Origin: a virus | IMG/VR virus record: IMGVR_UViG_3300001242_000009 | Coordinates: 1-36,763 of that record | Reading direction: 5' to 3' (one strand) | DNA: 36,763 nt | Part shown: positions 23,792 to 30,413 of the stretch, one piece after another | Numbering within the stretch: position 1 is the first letter of the stretch | Layout: every line of letters begins with the position of its first letter | Notes under the pieces: model-generated | Databases searched by the model: none | What the model was told of the DNA's origin: nothing | The model's input: only the letters and a program-made list of their open reading frames with translations | Position numbers and translations under genes: made by a program

Positions 23792-23838
23792 TATCATTTC
23801 CTTTCTGATGTGTTATAATTTTGGTATCTTTTGTTTCT

Positions 23839-23859
23839 ACCCCTGTTACCAGCAGGGGT
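23839..23859. other. Intergenic hairpin upstream of the ArsR-like gene
   Basis: A perfect seven-base stem ACCCCTG/CAGGGGT with a seven-base loop lies in the gap between the 71-residue gene and the ArsR-like gene. On the minus strand no U-tract follows. It could be an operator with dyad symmetry for the downstream regulator, or an mRNA hairpin. Confidence 0.45.
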
Positions 23860-23862
23860 TTT

Positions 23863-24078
23863 CTATTCATCTTGCATTTTTATTTCTGCTATTTTGCTAT
23901 GAATCATTTGCTTTGCTGCTGAACCAATTTCGGAAACTAATAATTTAAGTTTTTTCCTGCATTCATAGCAGGCATCGTCAATCTCTATCCCAAATGCTTT
24001 CCACGTTTCAAGGTTACATTTATTGTCAACTTCTTTCATGCAAACGTCGCAAAAATAATGAGATTCATGTTTTTCCAC
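23863..24078 (-). CDS. Small zinc-finger-like early protein
   Basis: 71 residues from ATG 24078. FCDVCMKEVDNKCN and DACYECRKK give two CxxC-type pairs, a treble-clef-like zinc site, followed by a C-terminal amphipathic helix. The ribosome site is moderate (GAGTGG 6 bases upstream). Function unknown. Confidence 0.65.
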   Translation of the reverse strand: MEKHESHYFCDVCMKEVDNKCNLETWKAFGIEIDDACYECRKKLKLLVSEIGSAAKQMIHSKIAEIKMQDE

Positions 24079-24094
24079 TCTTTCACCGTCCCTT

Positions 24095-24208
24095 CTATTT
24101 CCCGGTACGCAGCACTACTCTATGCAATGCCTCTCTGCGCTTATTAATCTCAGCCACTTGTTTCTGTGCTTCTTTCACCATCCTTTCTATTTTACGTTTC
24201 TGTTCAAA
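24095..24208 (-). other. In-frame continuation of the 34-residue membrane peptide past a TAG codon
   Basis: Directly after the TAG at 24209-24211 the same frame stays open for 37 codons (FEQKRKIERMVKEAQKQVAE and on) to a second TAG at 24095. No start codon with a usable ribosome site precedes it; the only ATG (24181) has AGG touching it. Together the two parts look like one transmembrane plus coiled-coil protein split by an amber codon. It may be a mutation, a sequencing error or read-through. Confidence 0.5.
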
Positions 24209-24313
24209 CTACTCAATCGTGGTTACAACAATTCCTAAGAGCACACAAAACATAAACACATTAACAAGTGCAAATAATCCAAAAACAGACCATTCAAACA
24301 ATTCTATCAGCAT
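24209..24313 (-). CDS. 34-residue single-span membrane peptide
   Basis: ATG 24313 (MLIELFEWSVFGLFALVNVF) has AGGTG about 6 bases upstream and gives one hydrophobic helix to residue 31, ending at TAG 24209. It follows the stop of the 170-residue replication-block gene by 16 bases. The frame continues after the TAG into a charged helix (see 24095-24208), so the original protein was probably about 72 residues. Role unknown. Confidence 0.55.
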   Translation of the reverse strand: MLIELFEWSVFGLFALVNVFMFCVLLGIVVTTIE

Positions 24314-24329
24314 CCTTTTCACCTGCCTT

Positions 24330-24842
24330 TCATGCTGTTGCTTTGAACAGCGTATTTCCTTTCTGCATAGCTCCAAAAACGTAGTTATATAGTTCATCTT
24401 CGGTTGTAAGATTAATGTCCTTTGGGGTAGTCTCTACATACCTAACCAATATCTTTCGGAAATCAGGTGATTGCTGTTTGTATTCGTGCGAATTCATATA
24501 CCGAAACAAAAAGAAAAACTCTTTTGCTGCTGGTGACTTTGTATTGGGTTGCCCTGGTCCATGGTCCTGAGTAGTAACATTGGTTGTTTTTTTTGTCTCT
24601 TCGGCATCCCGGATATCAAAATACAGCTTTCTAATCGCATCAGAGCTCAGGTCTGACGGTTTCAGCATCATCCCCCTCAAAGCGTCTAGAGTCTGTAATA
24701 CATATTTTTTATTAAGGAACTGTATTTTTGCTTGTACAGATATCATTTCAGCTTTTTTCTTGGTCATTTTGATGTTTGACTCGCTAGCTACTTCAACCAA
24801 TCCATCAACAAAGATTTCCATGTATTCATTGTTCTTCTGCAT
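24330..24842 (-). CDS. Replication-block protein of unknown function
   Basis: 170 residues from ATG 24842, overlapping the initiator gene end by 17 bases. Residues 1-80 are helical (DGLVEVASESNIKMTKKKAE, YVLQTLDALRGMMLKPSDLS). A Thr/Pro/Asn linker (about 86-105) separates a second helical part with FFFLFRYMNSHEYKQQSPDF. No ATPase motif is present, so a helicase-loader call cannot be supported, although the place downstream of the initiator would suit one. Function unknown. Confidence 0.65.
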   Translation of the reverse strand: MQKNNEYMEIFVDGLVEVASESNIKMTKKKAEMISVQAKIQFLNKKYVLQTLDALRGMMLKPSDLSSDAIRKLYFDIRDAEETKKTTNVTTQDHGPGQPNTKSPAAKEFFFLFRYMNSHEYKQQSPDFRKILVRYVETTPKDINLTTEDELYNYVFGAMQKGNTLFKATA

Positions 24843-25557
24843 TGATTATTTCCTCCATTCTTTTCCTGATTTCATCGTATGATTTCCCTGTTTTTTCACT
24901 ATTTTTAGATAATTCCGATATAATCTGGTCACAGCGGATTAATGCAGCAGCCTTGTCGCTAGAAAACTCCCTATCAGATATTAGGCTAATCTGTTTGTTA
25001 ATATCCTGATGGTTTGGCAGTTGTCGTCTGGTTATTTCGTTTTGGATAGAAATCTTAGAAAACAACCCACCCAGCCATTCGTTTTCGAATTTGATAGGGT
25101 TGGGGGATATAGGGGGTTTTTCTTCATTCTTATCATTCTTATCATTCTTATCATTCTTATCATTCTTGTTTGTGGTTAGCTGCTGGTTACTTGCTGGTTG
25201 TTTGATGGTTGCTTGATGGTTAGTTTGTTGGTTTTCTTGCTGGTATTCGCTCCATTTATTTACTGTTATAAGGCTGAATTTAGAATGTGCTTTTATGGTT
25301 ATTTTGCTGGTTGATTCTAGGATATATAATGCCGTTCTAATATTTTGTTCAGACAAATTGCATATATCAGCTAATTTCTTGCGTCCAGTTATAATTTGCC
25401 CCTCTTTTATGGTCATTTCTTGCTTGTTCCAGATTATTTTTGTAGGCTTATGATTTACCCTGATAAGCAGGTTAATCCAAACAATTAGGGCATTGTTATT
25501 TGTTACAATTGGGTCGTCCAAAATCTTTCTCCAAAGTTTTATATATCCTCTATGCAT
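24826..25557 (-). CDS. Replication initiator-like protein (winged helix N-terminus)
   Basis: 243 residues from ATG 25557, coupled to the upstream gene by TAATG. The N-terminus (HRGYIKLWRKILDDPIV, then IWINLLIRVNHKPTKIIW) and the winged-helix segment GRKKLADICNLSEQNIRTAL match phage replisome-organiser proteins. A low-complexity middle follows: Gln/Thr/Asn-rich, then five KND-type repeats at about residues 130-145. The C-terminus is helical. Such genes often contain the phage origin, and the repeat DNA here fits that. No polymerase or helicase gene is present, so host replication proteins are presumably recruited. Confidence 0.75.
   Translation of the reverse strand: MHRGYIKLWRKILDDPIVTNNNALIVWINLLIRVNHKPTKIIWNKQEMTIKEGQIITGRKKLADICNLSEQNIRTALYILESTSKITIKAHSKFSLITVNKWSEYQQENQQTNHQATIKQPASNQQLTTNKNDKNDKNDKNDKNEEKPPISPNPIKFENEWLGGLFSKISIQNEITRRQLPNHQDINKQISLISDREFSSDKAAALIRCDQIISELSKNSEKTGKSYDEIRKRMEEIINAEEQ
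25125..25169. repeat. Tandem 9-bp iterons inside the initiator gene (candidate origin)
   Basis: Four exact copies of CATTCTTAT plus one CATTCTTGT run head to tail. They are followed by a stretch to about 25243 with repeated TGGTT words (about 10-12-base spacing), and AT-rich DNA is nearby. In lambda and several Gram-positive phages the origin is a set of iterons within the initiator gene, so this is a candidate replication origin. Confidence 0.55.
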
Positions 25558-26135
25558 TATCTTTTTACCTCTTTTGATTCTGGGAACCATACGGGCTTGT
25601 TGCGGTTTGTGTATGTGGCTATAAACTTACCAGCCTTGTTGTACTGCTTTTCGGCTTTGTAGTATGCTCGATACGATGCAACTGTATCTACCTTATTCAA
25701 ATCACAGTATTTGCATGGCCCAGGCTTACAGTTTGCAAATGTTTGTGCTGTGCATCGTGAAATATAGTAGTTATGTTCCCTGCCCTGCATTGCCATCGGA
25801 GGCTCAGTAAATGGTGTGTCTGGGAGGGACGGGCATATAGGAAGTGTCATTAATACTTCAAAACTGTAGTGGTTTTTACCGAACCTGTGCCGATGTTCAG
25901 TGTTGCAAGCTAAAACGTAAGCATATAGCCATTGATAATTAGCCAGCGAAACTAGTACCCATTTCACAAACCTTCCGGTAGGGTTATAAGATTTGTAACC
26001 GATATTCAACCCTATCCTTCTGAGTGCGGTTGATAGTATTTGCACTGCCTCTTTCGGCATAACTCCATTTAGATGCTTATCGTGTAAAGATTGTGCGCAT
26101 AGCCTTGGTTCACTGTCTAAGTACATTATGTTCAT
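25557..26135 (-). CDS. Phage protein of a widespread uncharacterised family with an added Cys cluster
   Basis: 192 residues from ATG 26135, with GGGGG about 7 bases upstream. The N-terminal part (MYLDSEPRLCAQSLHDKHLN, EAVQILSTALRRIG, LANYQWLYAYVLACNTEHRH) matches a family common in phages, sometimes loosely labelled pyrimidine-dimer glycosylase; I cannot confirm that activity. The C-terminal part has CTAQTFANCKPGPCKYC, a likely zinc site. It directly precedes the replication initiator and is translationally coupled to it. A DNA repair or modification role is possible. Confidence 0.6.
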   Translation of the reverse strand: MNIMYLDSEPRLCAQSLHDKHLNGVMPKEAVQILSTALRRIGLNIGYKSYNPTGRFVKWVLVSLANYQWLYAYVLACNTEHRHRFGKNHYSFEVLMTLPICPSLPDTPFTEPPMAMQGREHNYYISRCTAQTFANCKPGPCKYCDLNKVDTVASYRAYYKAEKQYNKAGKFIATYTNRNKPVWFPESKEVKR

Positions 26136-26172
26136 ATTCAACCCCCAATATTATTTTTATCTTCCAAATCCA

Positions 26173-26346
26173 TTAAGCGACCTCTTCTTTGAGCATGTGC
26201 TCAATATCATCACTGATAATTTCCCTGCGTTTTTGTATCAATCCGCATTTCTCTAAAAAGTCATCACCGCCAAGCATTAATAAAATGTAATCATGCTCAT
26301 TACAAAAATCAGTTAGCTCGTATGGGTCGATATGGCAATCAAACAT
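26173..26346 (-). CDS. Small acidic early protein
   Basis: 57 residues from ATG 26346 (MFDCHIDPYELTDFCNEHDY) to TAA 26173, with AAGGAAATATCTGT upstream. It is Asp/Glu-rich, with three Cys. It is the first gene after the Cro-like gene. An 11-codon reading frame follows with TAATG coupling into the next gene. Function unknown; early position and acidity fit a host-takeover factor, but this is speculation. Confidence 0.6.
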   Translation of the reverse strand: MFDCHIDPYELTDFCNEHDYILLMLGGDDFLEKCGLIQKRREIISDDIEHMLKEEVA

Positions 26347-26379
26347 ACAGATATTTCCTTATTGAAGAATTAAATATTT

Positions 26380-26571
26380 TTAAATTTCTATTTTTAGATT
26401 GTCTTTAAACCATTGTGAAAGTCTGGCGCTTTTCGATTTGCCTTGTATCAGGTGCGTAATCATCGTCGGGGAAACTTTGTTTATTCTGGCGACATCTTTC
26501 AGGTTCATGTTCTTTTTAATTAACGCTATCCTGATTTCCTTATCCAGATCATTTAGGTGCTTATTGCTCAA
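26380..26571 (-). CDS. Cro-like helix-turn-helix regulator
   Basis: 63 residues from TTG 26571, with GGGAGTGATAAAAA upstream. The HTH is NLKDVARINKVSPTMITHLI (about 22-41) in a lambda-repressor-like fold (XRE family, short). It is the first gene of the leftward early operon and faces the repressor gene across a 120-bp control region, the usual cro arrangement. It would shut off repressor transcription and early genes during lytic growth. Confidence 0.8.
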   Translation of the reverse strand: MSNKHLNDLDKEIRIALIKKNMNLKDVARINKVSPTMITHLIQGKSKSARLSQWFKDNLKIEI

Positions 26572-26646
26572 TTTTTATCACTCCCATTGCAAAAATTAAA
26601 AACAATTGATAAACTAATTTGGTTTTGCTTCATGTGCTTAACTAAA

Positions 26647-26675
26647 ATTATAGACAACTTTTTACCTATTTGCAA
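26647..26675 (-). promoter_or_regulatory. Early leftward promoter (Cro/early operon)
   Basis: On the minus strand TTGCAA (26670-26675), a 17-base spacer, and a perfect TATAAT (26647-26652) form a sigma-70-type promoter about 70 bases before the Cro-like TTG start. The spacer is exactly operator-like repeat 1 (26653-26669), so repressor binding there would block RNA polymerase. Confidence 0.75.
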
Positions 26676-26693
26676 GGACAATTTTTTATCTAT
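26653..26693. promoter_or_regulatory. Tandem operator-like direct repeats
   Basis: GACAACTTTTTACCTAT (26653-26669) and GACAATTTTTTATCTAT (26677-26693) match at 15 of 17 bases, 24 bases apart. A related CAATTTTTATCACT lies at 26569-26582. Repeat 1 fills the early promoter spacer; repeat 2 flanks its -35 box and covers the repressor ribosome site and start codon, so autoregulation is expected. Confidence 0.65.
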
Positions 26694-27363
26694 GGCTAGA
26701 AATATAAAAAAAGAAGATATTGAAAGAGGGCAGAGGCTGCGCGAAATACGGGAATATATGCATTTAACTCAGGACGAGGTAGCAAGTAGGATCGGGTTTC
26801 AAGCGAAGCAATGGTATCACATAAAAAACATGGAATCTGGGAATAAAAAAATCACTCCAGAACTTGCAAAACAAATAGGCAACTACTTGTCTATTAATGA
26901 TAATTGGTTATTGCATGGTGAGGGTAACATGCTCCAGCATGCCCAGGATAATGTGGAGATGGTAGAGATTCAACCGCCATCAATAAAGAAAATATTGCCG
27001 GTTTATGAATACCCCGTTGCCGCAGGATATGAGGGAAATTTTGAGGAAAACCAGGTTGAACAGCATCTGTCATGGTTCTCTGATGCTGACTTTGTGATGA
27101 AGATAACCGGGACCAGTATGCTGCCACTTATACCGGATGGAGCATACGCAGGGATTAAGCGCACGACTCAGATTATAGAATCAAAACCGCAGCTTGTTCG
27201 ATATCAGGATGAACAAGGCAACTACCACCATGCTATCAAGTACGTCAAAAACATTAATAATCATTGTGAGTTAATATCAGCCAACAAAGAATTCAGAAAT
27301 ATTGTCCCGTGCGGGTACCTGGAAATAATTGGTACAGTGGTTGATATCTTCAAAAAAATATAG
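26692..27363 (+). CDS. CI/LexA-like phage repressor (HTH + S24 peptidase)
   Basis: 223 residues from ATG 26692; AAGGA is about 13 bases upstream. Residues about 12-75 form an XRE helix-turn-helix (LREIREYMHLTQDEVASRIG). The C-terminal S24 domain has an Ala-Gly cleavage site in PVAAGYEG (Ala111-Gly112), catalytic Ser142 in ITGTSMLPLIPDG and Lys183 in HHAIKYVK. Such repressors hold the prophage silent and self-cleave when RecA is activated, so SOS induction is expected. It faces the Cro-like gene and is followed by immunity genes in the same direction. Confidence 0.93.
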   Translation: MARNIKKEDIERGQRLREIREYMHLTQDEVASRIGFQAKQWYHIKNMESGNKKITPELAKQIGNYLSINDNWLLHGEGNMLQHAQDNVEMVEIQPPSIKKILPVYEYPVAAGYEGNFEENQVEQHLSWFSDADFVMKITGTSMLPLIPDGAYAGIKRTTQIIESKPQLVRYQDEQGNYHHAIKYVKNINNHCELISANKEFRNIVPCGYLEIIGTVVDIFKKI

Positions 27364-27399
27364 ATTCAGTATCGGAAAAATTATACAAGGTGGTGCTGT

Positions 27400-27846
27400 A
27401 TGGAATTTCTTATTGTTGTTCTATTAATCATTTCAGTATTGATATATTTTTTACCTTCTCTTATTGGTCAACACAAAGAAAACTCACTCGGGATTTTTCT
27501 ACTAAACCTATTATTAGGGTGGACTTTTCTTGGTTGGGTAGTTTCTTTGTTGTGGGCTGTTGTATCTCCAAGGAAAATTGTACACCAGAACTCAGGATAT
27601 AACTTAAGGAAATGCCCTTATTGCGCTGAATACGTAAAAGAAGAAGCAAAAATATGTAAACATTGTCGAATGGAAATACCTGATAATTCAGTACGCGAAG
27701 AAATTATAAACGAGCTTGCTACTGAACTAATAGTTGATAATTTCAGCGGGAATAAAGAAATTGAATATACAGACAGATGCCCGCACTGCGGAGTAGCTAT
27801 CGCCAAAGGTGCTACACGATGTTTTAGCTGCTGGCGACAGGTTTAG
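27400..27846 (+). CDS. Superinfection immunity protein (T4 Imm-like) with zinc ribbons
   Basis: 148 residues from ATG 27400, with AAGGTGGTG upstream. Residues 2-17 and about 31-54 are membrane helices; LPSLIGQHKENSLGIFLLN and LLLGWTFLGWVVSLLWAV are the signature of the superinfection-immunity family that blocks entry of incoming phage DNA. Two zinc ribbons follow: Cys72/75/86/89 and Cys127/130/141/144. It lies directly after the repressor gene, so it would be made in lysogens and protect them beyond repressor immunity. The family call is strong. Confidence 0.9.
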   Translation: MEFLIVVLLIISVLIYFLPSLIGQHKENSLGIFLLNLLLGWTFLGWVVSLLWAVVSPRKIVHQNSGYNLRKCPYCAEYVKEEAKICKHCRMEIPDNSVREEIINELATELIVDNFSGNKEIEYTDRCPHCGVAIAKGATRCFSCWRQV

Positions 27847-27872
27847 TATCGAATCGACTCTGGAGGTGCTAT

Positions 27873-28241
27873 ATGAGAAAGATACTTATAATATTTATTT
27901 TTTTGTTTCTACTTTCTGGTTGCTCAGAAAAACCTCATAAAATAAAACTAGAAGTTCTTGGGGAAATAAACAAGGCTGATATTAAATTTTCAGTAAACGA
28001 GCTAGATCAAGTAATAGATTATGCACAATTGCCATGGACGTATTCTTTTAGTGCAGAAAGTGATGATTATATATTTATTATGGCCAATTCATCGTATTCT
28101 ACAGGAGGCGTTGAAAAACAATTAACCGTAAGAATATATGATAACGATGAAATTAAGGCAAAAAATACAGTATTTAGAAGTTTCCCTTCTATTTACACTT
28201 ATTATACTGTTGAAAAAATAACATCATTTATGGGGTTGTGA
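27873..28241 (+). CDS. Phage lipoprotein, likely superinfection exclusion or lysogenic conversion
   Basis: 122 residues from ATG 27873, with GGAGGTGCTAT upstream. The signal peptide ends in lipobox LLSGC with Cys17 as lipid anchor (FIFLFLLSGCSEK). The mature part is about 105 residues of polar alpha/beta sequence. Phage-encoded lipoproteins expressed from prophages (for example TP-J34 Ltp, T5 Llp) block DNA injection or receptors. Its place between the Imm-like gene and integrase, in the repressor direction, favours such a role. It could instead alter host fitness. Confidence 0.8.
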   Translation: MRKILIIFIFLFLLSGCSEKPHKIKLEVLGEINKADIKFSVNELDQVIDYAQLPWTYSFSAESDDYIFIMANSSYSTGGVEKQLTVRIYDNDEIKAKNTVFRSFPSIYTYYTVEKITSFMGL

Positions 28242-28254
28242 TTAATATATTATA

Positions 28255-29778
28255 ATGACAGAAAAAGCCGTTCTTTATTGCCGAGTCAGCACTCAGCGCC
28301 AGTTTGACACCGGAGTTTCAATCGACGAACAGATCTCCTATCTCCGTGATTATGCCAAACGCTCCGGGCTTACTGTAGTGCAGGAATTCATCACTCACGA
28401 ATCAGCAGCCAAAGCCGGACGCAAAATATTCAATGAAATGATTACAACTGTAAAAAAAGCAAAAATCAAACACATCGTTGTCGAACTGACTGACCGGCTT
28501 ATCCGGAACATGCACGACTATGTACTGATAGAAGACCTCATAAAAATACACGGCATCTGGATACACCGCGCTAAAGAAGGACTCCCGCTTCACAAAGATT
28601 CCAACAATAACGATCTTTTCCTGTTTGGGATCAAAGCGCTAATGGCTAAGAATTTTATCGACAACCACAGTCAACGTGTCAGGGACTGCATGATTACAGC
28701 AGCCTCCCAGGGCAAGAATATATTTCCGGTCCCTATGGGTTACAAGATAGACAAGAACACAAAGCAGGTTATCATTGACGACCTGAAAGCATTCACCGTT
28801 AAAAAGGTATTTGCTGATTATTTGCGCAACGTCCCTATTGCCTCTATATGCAAAGAAAACAAGCTAGGCCGAACGACAGTATTCAACACTCTGAAAAATC
28901 CATTCTATATTGGAAAACTCCGTGCGTTTGGGGAACTGTGGCCGCAGAATCACACCCCTATCATACCAGAGGAGATTTATTATGCAGCACAAAAGAAAAT
29001 GGAACTGTCCAGAACCAACAAAAAGCGCACTGTAAAAAAATTCAATTTCTCCGGGCTGATAAATTGCAGCTGTGGCCGGGTTATGGTTGGAGAAGAAAAA
29101 ACCAACCGGCACGGAAAAACGTATGTGTATTACCGGTGCTCCTCTAAGTTCGAAACACAGAAATGCAAAAACACAAAATACCTGTCTGAACGTGAAATAC
29201 TGGAATACTTTTTTACTGCCCTCGATGAACTACAGTTTGAAAAAGAAACACTTCGGATCCTGATGGACAATGTCAAACAGTTCATCAAACAACAAACGGA
29301 TATGAACAGGGCCGAATTATCGCATATACGGGCACATCTTAGCAGGATTGATACTCAGATTGAGAATACCGACGATCTGCTGACAGACGGGACAATCACC
29401 CCGGCTAAGTACAAAGAATTAAATATCAAATACCAGGCACTGAGAAAAGACCTGTTAAGCAGGCAAACTGCACTTATGGAAGCAAACACCGAAAGCAATA
29501 TGTCAGCGTACAACTTTATTGTGATGGTAGCAAACTATAAAACGGTATTTCTGAACATTGATAACAGGGTTGCGTTCTGTCAGTTAGGTGGTCAAATTAC
29601 GCGCAACCTTTTCTGGGACGGTGAAAACCTTATTCACACATGGTCTGACATCATAATTTCTATACTGAATATTAACAAGAATTGTAGAATGGTGAACCAT
29701 CCGGGACATTATGCGCAATTTATTAAACTATGGAAATCTTTCACTGATTTGTTCAATAAATGCCAGAATTCAGCATAA
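28255..29778 (+). CDS. Large serine recombinase (integrase)
   Basis: 507 residues from ATG 28255. The resolvase domain has catalytic Ser12 in YCRVSTQRQFDTGVSIDEQ and the Arg-rich strand VVELTDRLIRN. A recombinase domain follows, then a zinc ribbon (INCSCGRVMVGEE, YYRCSSKFETQKCKN, about 271-309) and a long coiled coil (about 330-410), all as in large serine integrases. It mediates attP x attB integration without host factors. It closes the rightward lysogeny module. attP could not be identified with certainty. Confidence 0.94.
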   Translation: MTEKAVLYCRVSTQRQFDTGVSIDEQISYLRDYAKRSGLTVVQEFITHESAAKAGRKIFNEMITTVKKAKIKHIVVELTDRLIRNMHDYVLIEDLIKIHGIWIHRAKEGLPLHKDSNNNDLFLFGIKALMAKNFIDNHSQRVRDCMITAASQGKNIFPVPMGYKIDKNTKQVIIDDLKAFTVKKVFADYLRNVPIASICKENKLGRTTVFNTLKNPFYIGKLRAFGELWPQNHTPIIPEEIYYAAQKKMELSRTNKKRTVKKFNFSGLINCSCGRVMVGEEKTNRHGKTYVYYRCSSKFETQKCKNTKYLSEREILEYFFTALDELQFEKETLRILMDNVKQFIKQQTDMNRAELSHIRAHLSRIDTQIENTDDLLTDGTITPAKYKELNIKYQALRKDLLSRQTALMEANTESNMSAYNFIVMVANYKTVFLNIDNRVAFCQLGGQITRNLFWDGENLIHTWSDIIISILNINKNCRMVNHPGHYAQFIKLWKSFTDLFNKCQNSA

Positions 29779-29807
29779 TAACATACCCCATTTTCTCGGT
29801 ATGTTAT
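29778..29807. terminator. Strong hairpin after the integrase gene
   Basis: ATAACATACC and GGTATGTTAT form a perfect ten-base stem with a ten-base loop, starting at the integrase stop codon. There is no U-tract, so termination may be Rho-dependent or bidirectional. A dyad in this position could alternatively be part of attP. Confidence 0.55.
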
Positions 29808-29866
29808 AGCCTTACTCCTGATTGACTTTCAGAAATACACTGTTTTATTATTTCTTTGAAATACTG

Positions 29867-29895
29867 TTTACTTTTTTTCAAAACGTGGTATAATT
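29867..29895 (+). promoter_or_regulatory. Strong promoter of the accessory plus-strand operon
   Basis: TTTACT (29867-29872), 17 bases, and TATAAT (29890-29895) with an extended -10 TG at 29887-29888. Transcription should begin near 29902. A GGGC/GCCC inverted repeat (29907-29923) lies just after the expected start and may be an operator or leader hairpin. No operator of the lytic repressor is seen here, so the operon may be active early or in lysogens. Confidence 0.8.
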
Positions 29896-29948
29896 ATAAG
29901 TATGAGGGCAAGAGAAAAGCCCAAAATAAAAAAACGGAGGTAAGGGAA

Positions 29949-30143
29949 ATGAATACAGCAATATTGGATATTAAAGTAACAGAGGATGGAACAAGCAAAT
30001 ATATTAATTACAACGAATGGGACGAAGAAATAAAAGATGAAATATATAACATAGAACTGGATGGCTACCATTACGTAGAAGACGAAAAGCACGGAAGCGT
30101 AGAGTCGGGATATACACATAGAATTACAATGCATAAGGATTAG
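29949..30143 (+). CDS. Small acidic protein, first gene of the accessory operon
   Basis: 64 residues from ATG 29949, with ACGGAGG 8 bases upstream. The sequence (MNTAILDIKVTEDGTSKYIN and on) is acidic and Tyr-rich, with no Cys or membrane segment. It is followed by a structured leader and further small genes. No family is recognised. Size, acidity and operon layout are like those of anti-CRISPR and other anti-defence proteins, but nothing in the sequence proves this. Confidence 0.75.
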   Translation: MNTAILDIKVTEDGTSKYINYNEWDEEIKDEIYNIELDGYHYVEDEKHGSVESGYTHRITMHKD

Positions 30144-30221
30144 TATGGAGCCCGGGAGCAATCCCGGTCTGCAATGAGCCGATGGCGGTTCCAAGCCCGC
30201 AGGAAGAATACAGAGGACAGA
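30144..30221 (+). ncRNA. Possible structured leader RNA within the accessory operon
   Basis: This 78-base stretch between two genes is GC-rich compared with its surroundings. It can form CCGGGA-GCAA-TCCCGG (30152-30167), a six-base stem with a GNRA-type loop. A second domain has CTGC/GCAG (30169-30172/30199-30202) enclosing GAGCC/GGTTC (30176-30180/30187-30191). An alternative GTCTG/CAGAC pairing could compete. It ends just before the next ribosome site. No known riboswitch class was recognised. Confidence 0.5.
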
Positions 30222-30240
30222 CTAAACGGAGGCAAGGAAA

Positions 30241-30384
30241 ATGTATATGATATACAATAACACAACTGATGAGGAAATACTAAACAGAATTGAAACAAGG
30301 GAAGAGGCAGAAAAAGAATTAAAGTATTACGCTTGTGAATATAGAAACCCAGAAAGGGACGACATCGTAATCGTAGAATACTAA
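30241..30384 (+). CDS. 47-residue acidic protein of the accessory operon
   Basis: ATG 30241 (MYMIYNNTTDEEILNRIETR) to TAA 30384, with ACGGAGGCAAGG upstream, the same leader type as its neighbours. The protein is acidic and Tyr-rich, mostly helix with a final strand (DDIVIVEY). No family recognised. The conserved ribosome-site leader is the main support for a real gene. Confidence 0.7.
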   Translation: MYMIYNNTTDEEILNRIETREEAEKELKYYACEYRNPERDDIVIVEY

Positions 30385-30413
30385 ATAAAACAAATAAAAC
30401 GGAGGGAACGAAA

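Noticed and set aside
24095-24313. Use of a recoded genetic code (TAG as sense codon)
   Set aside because: Many genes here, including integrase-region and tail genes, end cleanly at TAG beside properly spaced next starts; only one in-frame TAG is suspicious.
30180-30202. tRNA T-arm-like sequence (GGTTCCAAGCC)
   Set aside because: The stem does not pair with a seven-base loop and no acceptor, D or anticodon arms surround it.
30265-30300. Hammerhead-ribozyme-like words (CTGATGA followed by GAAAC)
   Set aside because: The intervening bases do not form a proper stem II, flanking stems I/III are absent, and the bases lie in the coding region of the 47-residue gene.
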